The notes under the pieces are model-generated. The model ran no database searches, was not told where the DNA came from, and saw nothing but the letters and a program-made list of their open reading frames with translations. From assembly GCA_009377475.1 (NCBI GenBank), contig WHTY01000042.1, positions 1 to 37,818 on the forward strand: DNA of 37,818 bases, given 5' to 3'. Origin of the DNA: Actinophytocola sp. GTDB taxonomy: Bacteria; Actinomycetota; Actinomycetes; Mycobacteriales; Pseudonocardiaceae. Shown here piece by piece: positions 14,822-21,993 of the stretch. The translations under genes were made by a program, and so were the position numbers. The stretch's first letter is position 1; each line of letters starts with the position of its first letter.

Positions 14822-15413
14822 GGCGGTCGTCGGTGGCCACCGACCTTGCGACGTCGCGCAGCGCGAGCGTCTCCTGGTCCCGGCGTGCCGGATCGGAAAG
14901 GCCGCCGTTGGCGAGGATGCCGTTGAACGCGATCACCCCGCCCGGCCGCAGCAGCTCGACGCCCTGCTCGTAGTAGTGCGGGTACTCGGCCTTCGCGGCG
15001 TCGACGAACACGAGGTCGTAGCCGCCAGCGGTGAGCCGGGGCAGGACGTCGACGGCGCGGCCCATGATCAGCCGCGCTTTGCTGCCGCCGCAGCCGGCAT
15101 CGGCGAACGTGGCGCGGGCGGCATTGTGGAACTCCGGCTCGATGTCGATCGAGGTCAGCACGCCGTCCTGAGCCATGCCGCGCAGCAGGTAGAGGCCGCT
15201 GACCCCGGCGCCGGTGCCAATCTCGACCACGGCGCGGGCGCTCAGCGTCGCGGTGAGGAAGCGCAGCGTGCACCCGACGGACGGCGCCACCGTGGGGCAG
15301 CCGAGCTCTTCGGCTCGCGTGCGCGCCGTGACCATCGTCTCGTCGTCGGGGAGGTACCCGTCGAGGTACTCGGCGAACGTCGGCGGCGCGGTCGGTTCGG
15401 TCTCTGAGCTCAC
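14763..15413 (-). CDS. SAM-dependent O-methyltransferase (Rv1220c-like)
   Basis: A 216-residue class I methyltransferase of the catechol/caffeoyl-CoA O-methyltransferase family. Motif I is VVEIGTGAGVSGLYLL (62-77), with LTSIDIEPE as the acidic loop binding the ribose and YDLVFVDAAKAEYPHYYE as the metal-binding region. PGGVIAFNGIL follows. The M. tuberculosis homologue sits at the same place, divergent from sigE. The GTG start has TAATCT 6 nt upstream and no Shine-Dalgarno. The substrate is unknown. Its 3' end overlaps the MFS gene tail to tail. Confidence 0.92.
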   Translation of the reverse strand: MSSETEPTAPPTFAEYLDGYLPDDETMVTARTRAEELGCPTVAPSVGCTLRFLTATLSARAVVEIGTGAGVSGLYLLRGMAQDGVLTSIDIEPEFHNAARATFADAGCGGSKARLIMGRAVDVLPRLTAGGYDLVFVDAAKAEYPHYYEQGVELLRPGGVIAFNGILANGGLSDPARRDQETLALRDVARSVATDDRLMPAMLPVVGGLLAAARMA

Positions 15414-15419
15414 AGGGGC

Positions 15420-15425
15420 AGATTA
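15420..15425 (-). promoter_or_regulatory. Leaderless -10 element of the O-methyltransferase gene
   Basis: TAATCT on the minus strand, 6 nt before GTG 15413. The divergent sigE control region begins about 75 nt away. Confidence 0.5.
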
Positions 15426-15500
15426 GACCTGGGCGACCCGTCGGTAGGTCAGGCAGGGCCGTAACACGGGTCCACGGTCCCTCGACAACACGAGAACAAA

Positions 15501-15519
15501 GCTCTCAGGTTGCTCTCAG
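15501..15519 (+). promoter_or_regulatory. MprA-type 8-3-8 direct repeat upstream of sigE
   Basis: GCTCTCAG (15501-15508), 3 nt, GCTCTCAG (15512-15519). A partial third copy follows (GCTGTCTCA). Two direct 8-bp repeats 3 nt apart is the architecture described for the M. tuberculosis MprA box, and MprA controls sigE there. Binding by an OmpR-family regulator is inferred. Confidence 0.55.
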
Positions 15520-15575
15520 GGCTGTCTCACTAAAACCGTAAGTATTCAGGTCAGAGTGGTCGCATCCCGGGTTGG

Positions 15576-15601
15576 GGAACAACGGGGAGGGAATCCGCGT
15601 T
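15576..15601 (+). promoter_or_regulatory. Candidate ECF (SigE-type) autoregulatory promoter
   Basis: GGAAC (15576-15580), 18 nt, GTT (15599-15601). This matches the GGAAC-N16-18-GTT promoters used by SigE-like ECF factors. Transcription would begin about 20 nt before the ATG at 15627. Confidence 0.5.
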
Positions 15602-15626
15602 GTGTGGAGTAGTTGGGAGATCGCCG

Positions 15627-16253
15627 ATGCAGGCGCATCCAGAGCCGCAAAGGAGCCAGATGCCGGCAACGATGGCGCAGGGTACCGATTCCGCTGCCGT
15701 GGCAGCGGAGGACGCTGCCTGGACACCGCCGTCATGGGACGAGATCGTGCGTACCCACGCTTCCCGCGTGTATCGGCTTGCGTACCGGCTCTCCGGCAAC
15801 CCGCACGACGCGGAGGACCTCACCCAGGAGACGTTCATCCGGGTGTTCCGTAGCCTTTCGTCGTACAAGCCGGGCACGTTCGAGGGCTGGTTGCACCGGA
15901 TCACGACGAACCTCTTCCTCGACATGGCGCGCAGGCGGCAGCGGGTGCGCATGGAGGGGCTGCCCGAGGACACCGACCGCATCGTTGGCGACGACCCGAG
16001 CCCGGAGCAGGTTTTCTCCGACAGGCACCTCGACCCCGACCTGCAGGCAGCGCTCGATGAGCTGCCGCCTGAGTTCCGCGCCGCCGTCGTGCTGTGCGAC
16101 GTCGAGGGCCTGTCGTACGAGGAGATCGGCGCCACCCTCGGGGTGAAGCTTGGTACCGTACGCAGCAGGATTCACCGTGGCCGCCAGGCTCTGCGCGCCG
16201 CGCTCGAGCGCCGCAAGGAGTCGCAAGGGGAAACGATGAGGACGAGGGCATGA
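15627..16253 (+). CDS. sigE: ECF RNA polymerase sigma factor SigE
   Basis: A 208-residue group 4 sigma factor for the envelope-stress response. Sigma2 covers about 38-105 ([20 protein letters not shown], then [15 protein letters not shown]). Sigma4 covers about 142-195 with the helix-turn-helix [20 protein letters not shown]. Three in-frame ATGs compete: 15627 (GGGAG, 7-nt spacing), 15660 (AAAGGAG, 4-nt spacing) and 15672. I take the first; products from 15660 would lack 11 residues. Identification rests on gene order: sigE, rseA, htrA and tatB follow each other exactly as in M. tuberculosis Rv1221-1224. Its stop overlaps the rseA start (ATGA). Confidence 0.94.
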   Translation: MQAHPEPQRSQMPATMAQGTDSAAVAAEDAAWTPPSWDEIVRTHASRVYRLAYRLSGNPHDAEDLTQETFIRVFRSLSSYKPGTFEGWLHRITTNLFLDMARRRQRVRMEGLPEDTDRIVGDDPSPEQVFSDRHLDPDLQAALDELPPEFRAAVVLCDVEGLSYEEIGATLGVKLGTVRSRIHRGRQALRAALERRKESQGETMRTRA

Positions 16254-16933
16254 CGCAATCGCGTGCCGAAGGTCTCGGCGGGCACCGGCACAGCGGGCGG
16301 ACGTCGGGTAGCTGGCAGTTGCCCGAGTCGCACCTGCTGCCCGACGCGATCGTCGCGTTCGTGGATGGCGAGTTGTCGCCGGGCGCGCAGGAACGCGCCG
16401 CGATGCACATCATGCGGTGCGCTGCGTGCGCCGCGGACGTCACCGCGCAGCGCCAGGTGCGCGAGGCCGTGCACGACTCGCGGGTCCCGGCCATGCCAGC
16501 CGGGCTGCTCGCGTCGCTGAGCTCCATCCCGCAGACCACCGACATCTCGTCCGGGCCGGACAACCTCGCCGTCACGGCGGACGGCCAGCTCGTCACGGTG
16601 CAGCGCGCCGACCACCCGCAGCGGGGCACCATGTTCGGCTCGGCACGGCTCGGGTCGAGCACTCCGCTCGGCGCTACCGGCTTCGGCCGCAGGCCGGGCA
16701 AGCGCACCGCGCAGGGCGCTGGCGTCGTCGTGTCCGGGCTGGTGCTGACCGCGATGGCGTTCGCGTTCACCGTCGAGGAGGGCGGCGCGCCCGTGCGCTC
16801 CGGTACGGACTCCGGCGTCATGCCCGCCGGCTACGTCGGCGCGGCGACGACGTCGAGCACCGCAGTGCCGCGCGGCGCTGCGCCGAGCACCGTCAGGAGC
16901 TCCGTCCCCGTATCCAGCGGCCTGACCCGCTGA
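16250..16933 (+). CDS. rseA: Zinc-containing anti-sigma factor RseA
   Basis: A 227-residue anti-sigma factor expected to sequester SigE. The N-terminal ZAS domain has H53-x3-C57-x2-C60 ([13 protein letters not shown]), which binds zinc and the sigma factor. [15 protein letters not shown] (about 157-174) is a candidate transmembrane helix followed by about 50 Ser/Thr/Pro-rich residues outside. That tail would make signal-dependent proteolysis possible. M. tuberculosis RseA is a shorter protein, so the membrane part is a difference worth noting. The ATG overlaps the sigE stop, which fixes stoichiometry by coupling. Confidence 0.9.
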   Translation: MTQSRAEGLGGHRHSGRTSGSWQLPESHLLPDAIVAFVDGELSPGAQERAAMHIMRCAACAADVTAQRQVREAVHDSRVPAMPAGLLASLSSIPQTTDISSGPDNLAVTADGQLVTVQRADHPQRGTMFGSARLGSSTPLGATGFGRRPGKRTAQGAGVVVSGLVLTAMAFAFTVEEGGAPVRSGTDSGVMPAGYVGAATTSSTAVPRGAAPSTVRSSVPVSSGLTR

Positions 16934-16998
16934 GGCCCGGCGGGGGGCCCACCGCAACGCCGACTTCACCACGCTCACGGCACACTGAGGAGCGACAC

Positions 16999-17049
16999 GT
17001 GCGTCATGAGCCGGTCGCGCGTAACCGCCGCATCTTCGGGGAGCGATGA
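16999..17049 (+). CDS. 16-codon leader ORF coupled to htrA
   Basis: GTG at 16999 is preceded by TGAGGAG with 6-nt spacing, the best ribosome binding site in this stretch. It encodes [16 protein letters not shown] and ends at TGA 17047-17049, overlapping the htrA ATG (ATGA). htrA itself has GGGGAG only 2 nt before its ATG, inside this ORF, which is too close for efficient initiation. Ribosomes finishing the leader are well placed to restart on htrA. The peptide is arginine-rich; no attenuator hairpin is obvious. Confidence 0.55.
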   Translation: MRHEPVARNRRIFGER

Positions 17050-18575
17050 GCGACAACTCGCAGCAGCCCGCCGGGCCCGATGACGGGTCCGACGAGCAGG
17101 TAGCCGCACGGGGGCCGCAGCAGCCATCGGCCGACCCCGCCGCTGCCGCGTTCGGTCGCCCGCCTGGCGTCGAGGGAGCGTTCGACCCCCGGCAGTGGGA
17201 CGGCCAGCAGGACGGCGCCGCCGCGGAACCGTCGCGACCAGCCCCGCCACCCGCCTCGCTGGTCGAGGCGTTCTCCCGGAGCCCGGCTGACAACAGCATC
17301 GTGCTGCAGCGACCACCCGGTGCGGACGTCCCCGAGCGCGGCAACGGCACCGGACCGCTGTGGTCGTCGTCCACCGATCCGTGGCGCAACCCTGGCTCGG
17401 GCGCGGTGCTGGGCAACCCCGCGCTGTCGCAGGACACCGGTGAGGCCGAGGAACCGCCGACACAGCGAGACAGGGCGTTCAGCCTCACCGAGGTGATCTT
17501 CGGCGGCACGCTGCGGACCAGCGCGCTCGTCGTCATCGCGGTCGCGGTGCTCGTCGTCGGCGCGCTGGGCGGCTCGCTCGGCTGGTTCCTCGCGCAGCAG
17601 GGCAACCAGCTCGCGCAGGAAGTCACGCTCGCGCAGGTGGACGAGTCGGTCGAACGTCCGCCGGGCTCGGTGGCGCACACCGTCGCGAAGGTCGCGCCAG
17701 CCGTGGTCTCGGTCGAGGTCACCACGGGACAGACCGGCGGCGTCGGCTCCGGCGTCGTCATCGACCGCGACGGTTACATCGTCACGAACGACCACGTCAT
17801 CGCCTCGGCGAAGACCAACGACAACGCCACGATCACGACCGTGTTCACCGACGGCAGCCGGGCGGAGGCGAAGCTGGTCGGCACCGACCCGAAGACCGAC
17901 CTCGCCGTGCTCAAGGTCAACGTCAGGAACCCGACGGTGATCCAGCTCGGCTCGTCCGCACGGCTCAAACCAGGGGACAACGTGATCGCCGTCGGATCGC
18001 CGTTCGGGCTGGAGAACACCGTGACGGTCGGCATCGTCAGCGCGCTGAACCGGCCGGTGACCGCACCAGCGGAGACCGGCGGGGAGCAGGTCACCTACGA
18101 CGCCATCCAAACCGACGCCGCCATCAACCCCGGCAACTCGGGCGGCGCGCTCGTCGACAAGAACGGCCTGCTCGTCGGCATCAACTCGCTGATAAGGACG
18201 GTTGGCGACGCGCGAGGGCAGGGCGGCAGCATCGGGCTCGGCTTCGCGATCCCGGTGGACGACGTCGTGCGGATCGCCGAGTCACTGATCGCTAACGGTT
18301 CGGTGTCCCACGCGTTCCTCGGGGTCAGCGCTGCGTCTGTCGCGGCGAACTCGTCGCGGGGCGCGCGGGTGAACAACGTCGCGCCCGGTGGACCGGCGCA
18401 GCGGGCGGGCATCGAGGAAGGCGACGTCATCGTGCAGGTCGGCGACCGGACGGTGCGCAACGCCGCCGAGCTCACCGTCGCGGTGCGCAAGCACGAGGTC
18501 GGTGACATCACCCGGGTCAAGCTCGTGCGAGGCGGTCGAGAACTTGTCGTCGACGTCAAGCTGGGGTCTGACTGA
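17046..18575 (+). CDS. htrA: HtrA/DegP-like membrane serine protease with PDZ domain
   Basis: A 509-residue S1C protease for envelope quality control, downstream of SigE-RseA. Residues 1-150 are a cytosolic, Pro/Gly/Ala-rich region. A membrane helix lies around 158-182 ([17 protein letters not shown]). The protease domain has the triad H250 (VTNDHVIAS), D285 (KTDLAVLK) and S365 ([10 protein letters not shown]). A PDZ domain covers about 415-500 ([20 protein letters not shown]). The length is close to M. tuberculosis HtrA1 (Rv1223). Translation is probably coupled to the leader ORF ending on its ATG. tatB follows after 50 nt. Confidence 0.94.
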   Translation: MSDNSQQPAGPDDGSDEQVAARGPQQPSADPAAAAFGRPPGVEGAFDPRQWDGQQDGAAAEPSRPAPPPASLVEAFSRSPADNSIVLQRPPGADVPERGNGTGPLWSSSTDPWRNPGSGAVLGNPALSQDTGEAEEPPTQRDRAFSLTEVIFGGTLRTSALVVIAVAVLVVGALGGSLGWFLAQQGNQLAQEVTLAQVDESVERPPGSVAHTVAKVAPAVVSVEVTTGQTGGVGSGVVIDRDGYIVTNDHVIASAKTNDNATITTVFTDGSRAEAKLVGTDPKTDLAVLKVNVRNPTVIQLGSSARLKPGDNVIAVGSPFGLENTVTVGIVSALNRPVTAPAETGGEQVTYDAIQTDAAINPGNSGGALVDKNGLLVGINSLIRTVGDARGQGGSIGLGFAIPVDDVVRIAESLIANGSVSHAFLGVSAASVAANSSRGARVNNVAPGGPAQRAGIEEGDVIVQVGDRTVRNAAELTVAVRKHEVGDITRVKLVRGGRELVVDVKLGSD

Positions 18576-18625
18576 GCCCGTCCCTGGCCGGTAAGCTGGG
18601 GACGTCCGACCGTTGGAGGGGCCGA

Positions 18626-19093
18626 ATGTTCGACAGCATTGGCATGTGGGAAATCATCGCGCTGCTGATCGCGGCCCTGTTCATCCTCGGTCCCGAGCGG
18701 CTGCCGGACGCGATGGCGTGGGTCGGCCGCAGCATCCGCAAGGTGCGGGAGTTCGCCACCGGCGCGCGTGACCAGCTCCGAGAGGAGATGGGCCCCGAGT
18801 TCGACGAGTTCCGCAAGCCGATCGAGGACCTGCGCAGCCTGCGCAACTTCGACCCGAAGCGCGCGGTGACGCAGCACCTGTTCGACGGCGACGAGGACCC
18901 GCTCGGCCTGAACGACGACGGCACCGGGCGTGGCTCCGGCGCGGGCGGCTCGGGCGGCGGGGCTGGCAACGGTGTCGGCGCTGGCGGTGTCGGCTCGGGC
19001 GGCACTGCGCGCGGGGCAGCCGCCGCCGGTGGCCGCGTCCAGGAACCCCTCACGCCGGGCGAGAAGCCCCCGGTCGATCCCGACGCCACCTAA
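18626..19093 (+). CDS. tatB: Sec-independent translocase subunit TatB
   Basis: A 155-residue twin-arginine translocation subunit. The N-terminal membrane helix ([23 protein letters not shown]) contains the conserved Glu (E9) and the GP hinge (22-23). A long amphipathic helix follows (about 30-75). Residues 105-136 are an unusual Gly/Ser-rich linker ending in a Pro-rich tail. TTGGAGGGG precedes the ATG. The Rv1224 position directly after htrA supports TatB over TatA. tatA and tatC are not in the window. Confidence 0.92.
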   Translation: MFDSIGMWEIIALLIAALFILGPERLPDAMAWVGRSIRKVREFATGARDQLREEMGPEFDEFRKPIEDLRSLRNFDPKRAVTQHLFDGDEDPLGLNDDGTGRGSGAGGSGGGAGNGVGAGGVGSGGTARGAAAAGGRVQEPLTPGEKPPVDPDAT

Positions 19094-19098
19094 CCCGC

Positions 19099-19355
19099 GA
19101 GTCACACCTTATTGCTCGCGAGTTGCACCGCGCGTGTCGCGAGTCCCGACTTCTGCGGGTGCGAGTCCCGCGTTGCGGAACGGTGAGTTCCGACTTCGGG
19201 AGCGTCGAGTCCCGGGTTACCGGTGGTGCGCGCGTACGCCACGTCGTCGGGAGCGCATGACACGCCGTCGAGACTGCATGACACAGCGTCCTGAGTGACG
19301 AACATGGCGTCCGGAACGTCGGACACGGCGCGCTGGGCGGGGGACACGGCGCTGC
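19099..19355. repeat. 21-22 nt degenerate repeat array 3 (about 12 units)
   Basis: GAGT-type units recur at 21, 21, 22, 22 and 22 nt (GAGT at 19099, 19120, 19141, 19163, 19185, 19207). Five ACAC-type units then recur at exactly 21 nt (ACAC/ACAT at 19260, 19281, 19302, 19323, 19344). The two types share sequence with the two types of array 2. The array fills the tatB-mrp gap between convergent genes; no gene is seen there. Confidence 0.85.
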
Positions 19356-19368
19356 CGCGTTCCCTCGC

Positions 19369-19390
19369 CGCTACCGCTACCGCTACCGCT
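19369..19390. repeat. 6-nt microsatellite (CGCTAC x 3.7)
   Basis: Three full copies and a partial copy of CGCTAC, 7 nt before the mrp stop codon on the convergent strand. It is too short to mean much alone, but it adds to the repeat-rich gap. Confidence 0.8.
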
Positions 19391-19396
19391 CGCCGC

Positions 19397-20542
19397 TCAC
19401 CGGCCGGCGGGGGTGACGTTCAGCATCATCCCGGACAGGCCGCGCGCCCGGACGGACAGCTTCTCCGCCGCCTCGCGAAGCACGCCGGACGCCGGGGCGT
19501 CCGGATCGGTCAGCACCAGCGGCGTGCCTTCGTCGCCCTGCTCGCGCAGCCGAGGGTCGAGCGGCACCTGTCCCAGCAGCGGCACCTCGGCGCCGACGGA
19601 CTTCGACAGCGAGTCCGCGACCTGCTGGCCACCGCCGGAGCCGAAGATGTCCATGCGGGTGCCGTCCGGCGCCTCGAACCAGGACATGTTCTCGATCACA
19701 CCGGCCACCCGCTGCCTGGTCTGCAACGCGATCGCGCCCGCGCGTTCGGCCACCTCGGCCGCCGCCTGCTGCGGCGTCGTCACCACCAGGATCTCCGCGT
19801 TCGGAATCAACTGGGCCACCGAGATCGCGATGTCACCGGTGCCCGGCGGGAGGTCGAGCAGCAGGACGTCGAGGTCGCCCCAGAAGACGTCGGCGAGGAA
19901 CTGCTGCAACGCGCGGTGCAGCATCGGCCCGCGCCACACCACCGGTGTGTTACCCGGCGTGAACATGCCGATCGAGATGACCTTCACGCCGTGCGCCTGC
20001 GGCGGCATGATCATCTCCTCGACCTTGGTCGGCTTCTCGCTCGCGCCGAGCATGCGCGGCACCGAGTGGCCGTAGATGTCGGCGTCGACAACACCGACGG
20101 ACAGCCCGCGCTCGGCCATCGACACCGCAAGGTTCACCGTGACGCTGGACTTGCCGACCCCGCCCTTACCTGACGCGACGCAGTACACCCTGGTCATCGA
20201 CCCGGGCTGCGCGAACGGGATCACCGGCTCCTTGGCGTCGCCGCGCAGCGACTTGCGCAGCTCGGTCCGCTGCTCGTCGCTCATCACGTCGAGCTCGACC
20301 TGCACCTCACGGACGCCCTCGAGGGTGCCGACCGCTTCTTTGGTGTTGTTGGTGATGGTGTCCTTGAGCGGGCAGCCAGCGACGGTGAGGTAGATGCCGA
20401 CCTTGACCAGGCCGTCCGCGTCGATCTCGACGTCCTTGACCATGCCGAGTTCGGTGATCGGCTTGCCGATCTCCGGGTCCTTGACACCCGAGAGTGCTTC
20501 GCGCACCGCCTCGTCGCTGGGAAGCTGCTGGGTGCTTGTCAC
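19397..20542 (-). CDS. mrp: Mrp/ApbC family P-loop ATPase
   Basis: A 381-residue Fe-S cluster carrier/assembly ATPase, Rv1229c-like. The N-terminal MIP18/DUF59 domain (about 8-90) includes VKDPEIGKPITELG and YLTVAGCPLKDTI. The deviant Walker A is GKGGVGKSS (about 125-133), with DADIYGHSVPRMLG and LLLDLPPGTGD following. The C-terminal CxxC that carries the cluster in ApbC/Nbp35 is missing; the only cysteines are C57 and C121. The GTG at 20542 gives the normal N terminus, although its ribosome binding site is weak; an upstream TAGCAT (20589-20594, minus strand) could be the -10. It is divergent from the SPFH gene and convergent with tatB. Confidence 0.92.
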   Translation of the reverse strand: MTSTQQLPSDEAVREALSGVKDPEIGKPITELGMVKDVEIDADGLVKVGIYLTVAGCPLKDTITNNTKEAVGTLEGVREVQVELDVMSDEQRTELRKSLRGDAKEPVIPFAQPGSMTRVYCVASGKGGVGKSSVTVNLAVSMAERGLSVGVVDADIYGHSVPRMLGASEKPTKVEEMIMPPQAHGVKVISIGMFTPGNTPVVWRGPMLHRALQQFLADVFWGDLDVLLLDLPPGTGDIAISVAQLIPNAEILVVTTPQQAAAEVAERAGAIALQTRQRVAGVIENMSWFEAPDGTRMDIFGSGGGQQVADSLSKSVGAEVPLLGQVPLDPRLREQGDEGTPLVLTDPDAPASGVLREAAEKLSVRARGLSGMMLNVTPAGR

Positions 20543-20677
20543 GCTTGCGCACCGACCTTCGTGAGGGGGTATGTCCTTCACTATCCATGCTACGGGTGCG
20601 TAGTCCGACGTCGTGTTCGCGCCTGGCTGAGCGGTCACGAATCCACCGCTGGCCCTGTTCTTGTCGGTGTCGGGGCG

Positions 20678-20683
20678 TAGCAT
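20678..20683 (+). promoter_or_regulatory. -10 element of the SPFH gene
   Basis: TAGCAT, 9 nt before GTG 20693. It implies a leader of only a few bases or a leaderless transcript. The mrp promoter lies divergently about 85 nt away. Confidence 0.4.
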
Positions 20684-20692
20684 CGGAGCCGG

Positions 20693-21595
20693 GTGATCCG
20701 AATGGAGATCGTGCTCTACGTCGTGCTCGCCTTCGTGCTGGCGGCGGGTGGTTACGTCGGTGCGGGCCTGCGAGTGGTGCGGCAGTACGAGCGGGGGCTC
20801 GTACTGCGGTTCGGCCGGGTCCATCGGGCGCCGAGGGAGCCTGGCCTGAAGTTCATCGTTCCCGGCGTCGACCACATGCGGAAAGTGAACATGCAGGTGG
20901 TGACGCTGCCGGTGCCCGGTCAGGACGGCATCACAAGGGACAACGTGACGGTGCGGGTGGACGCCGTCGTGTACTTCAAGGTGATCGACCCGGTGCAGGC
21001 CATCGTCGGGGTGGAGAACTACCGCTTCGCGATGTTGCAGGTCGCGCAGTCCAGCCTGCGTCGCATCATCGGGGAGAGCAGCCTTGACGACCTGCTGTCG
21101 AACCGGCAGCGGTTGAACGAGGGCCTTGAGATCATGATCGACAGCCCCGCCGTCGGGTGGGGGATTCACATCGACCGGGTGGAGATCAAGGACGTCGCGC
21201 TGCCGGAGGCGATGAAGCGCGCGATGTCGCGGCAGGCCGAGGCGGAACGGGAACGCCGAGGCAGGGTGATTTCCGCCGAGGGAGAGTTGCAGGCGTCGGA
21301 GAAGCTGGCGCAAGCGGCGGAACGGATGGCGAATACGCCCGCCGCGCTGCAATTGCGGCTGCTGGAAACTGTGGTGGAGGTCGCAGCGGAGAAGAACTCG
21401 ACGCTCGTGCTGCCGTTCCCCGTCGAACTGTTGCGTTTCCTGGAAGCGAGCACGGTGGCGCAAAAGGGCGTGCAACAGAAATCTCAGAGTGAGGGCGAGC
21501 ACAAAACTGAAACGCCGGAAACGGAATCGAAAGTACCGGAGCCACCTGCGCAAACAACAGCAGACGACGATCAAGCTGCGAAAACCCAACGGTGA
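20693..21595 (+). CDS. SPFH/band 7 (slipin-like) membrane protein
   Basis: A 300-residue stomatin/slipin-type protein. A membrane helix at about 5-26 precedes the PHB/SPFH domain (about 30-190: RQYERGLVLRFGRV, REPGLKFIVPGVD, NVTVRVDAVVYFKV). A coiled-coil region follows (EAERERRGRVISAEGELQAS) and ends in an acidic, Gln/Thr-rich tail. Slipins form oligomeric membrane microdomain scaffolds and are often paired with NfeD proteins; no NfeD is present here. The start is GTG 20693 (ATG 20702 is possible). The tail beyond residue 260 is lower in GC than its neighbours. The adjacent zinc-ribbon gene may be co-transcribed. Confidence 0.9.
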   Translation: MIRMEIVLYVVLAFVLAAGGYVGAGLRVVRQYERGLVLRFGRVHRAPREPGLKFIVPGVDHMRKVNMQVVTLPVPGQDGITRDNVTVRVDAVVYFKVIDPVQAIVGVENYRFAMLQVAQSSLRRIIGESSLDDLLSNRQRLNEGLEIMIDSPAVGWGIHIDRVEIKDVALPEAMKRAMSRQAEAERERRGRVISAEGELQASEKLAQAAERMANTPAALQLRLLETVVEVAAEKNSTLVLPFPVELLRFLEASTVAQKGVQQKSQSEGEHKTETPETESKVPEPPAQTTADDDQAAKTQR

Positions 21596-21658
21596 AGTAA
21601 CACACAGATAACGAACAGAACTTGCGCTGGGCGTACCCGGGCGAGTGATGCTGGGGTC

Positions 21659-21841
21659 ATGCGAAAGCGTTTTGCCAGCCTGCAAGATCGAGTTCGGGAG
21701 ATCTGGTTCGGCGACGACAGTGGTCCCGACTCATTGCTCGCGCGCAGTTTCCGGGCGTGCGATGACTGCGGTGAGAACGTCTACGTTCTCGCGACGAACT
21801 GCCGCGAGTGTGGCGCGGAACTCGAATTGCTCGCGAGCTGA
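21659..21841 (+). CDS. Small zinc-ribbon protein
   Basis: A 60-residue protein ending in a four-cysteine ribbon: C34-x2-C37 and C48-x2-C51 (CDDCGEN...CRECGAE). The N-terminal half is helical and basic-aromatic (RKRFASLQDRVREIWFG). I do not recognise a named family. GATGCT 6 nt before the ATG could act as a leaderless -10; no good Shine-Dalgarno is present. It lies 63 nt after the SPFH gene and 152 nt before the acyl-CoA dehydrogenase gene. A role binding nucleic acid or a partner protein is only inferred from the fold. Confidence 0.7.
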   Translation: MRKRFASLQDRVREIWFGDDSGPDSLLARSFRACDDCGENVYVLATNCRECGAELELLAS

Positions 21842-21993
21842 CGAAAGATCACCCGGAAAGACCTCGCACATCTGACACCGGCGGCTGCGACCCGAAGGGC
21901 GGAACGGCGTTGCCGCCGTCACACTGGCAAGGCGGGTACTGTCCGTTGGATACTGCGGGGTAACTACCCGCCCGCGAGCTCGAGGGAGCGCCG

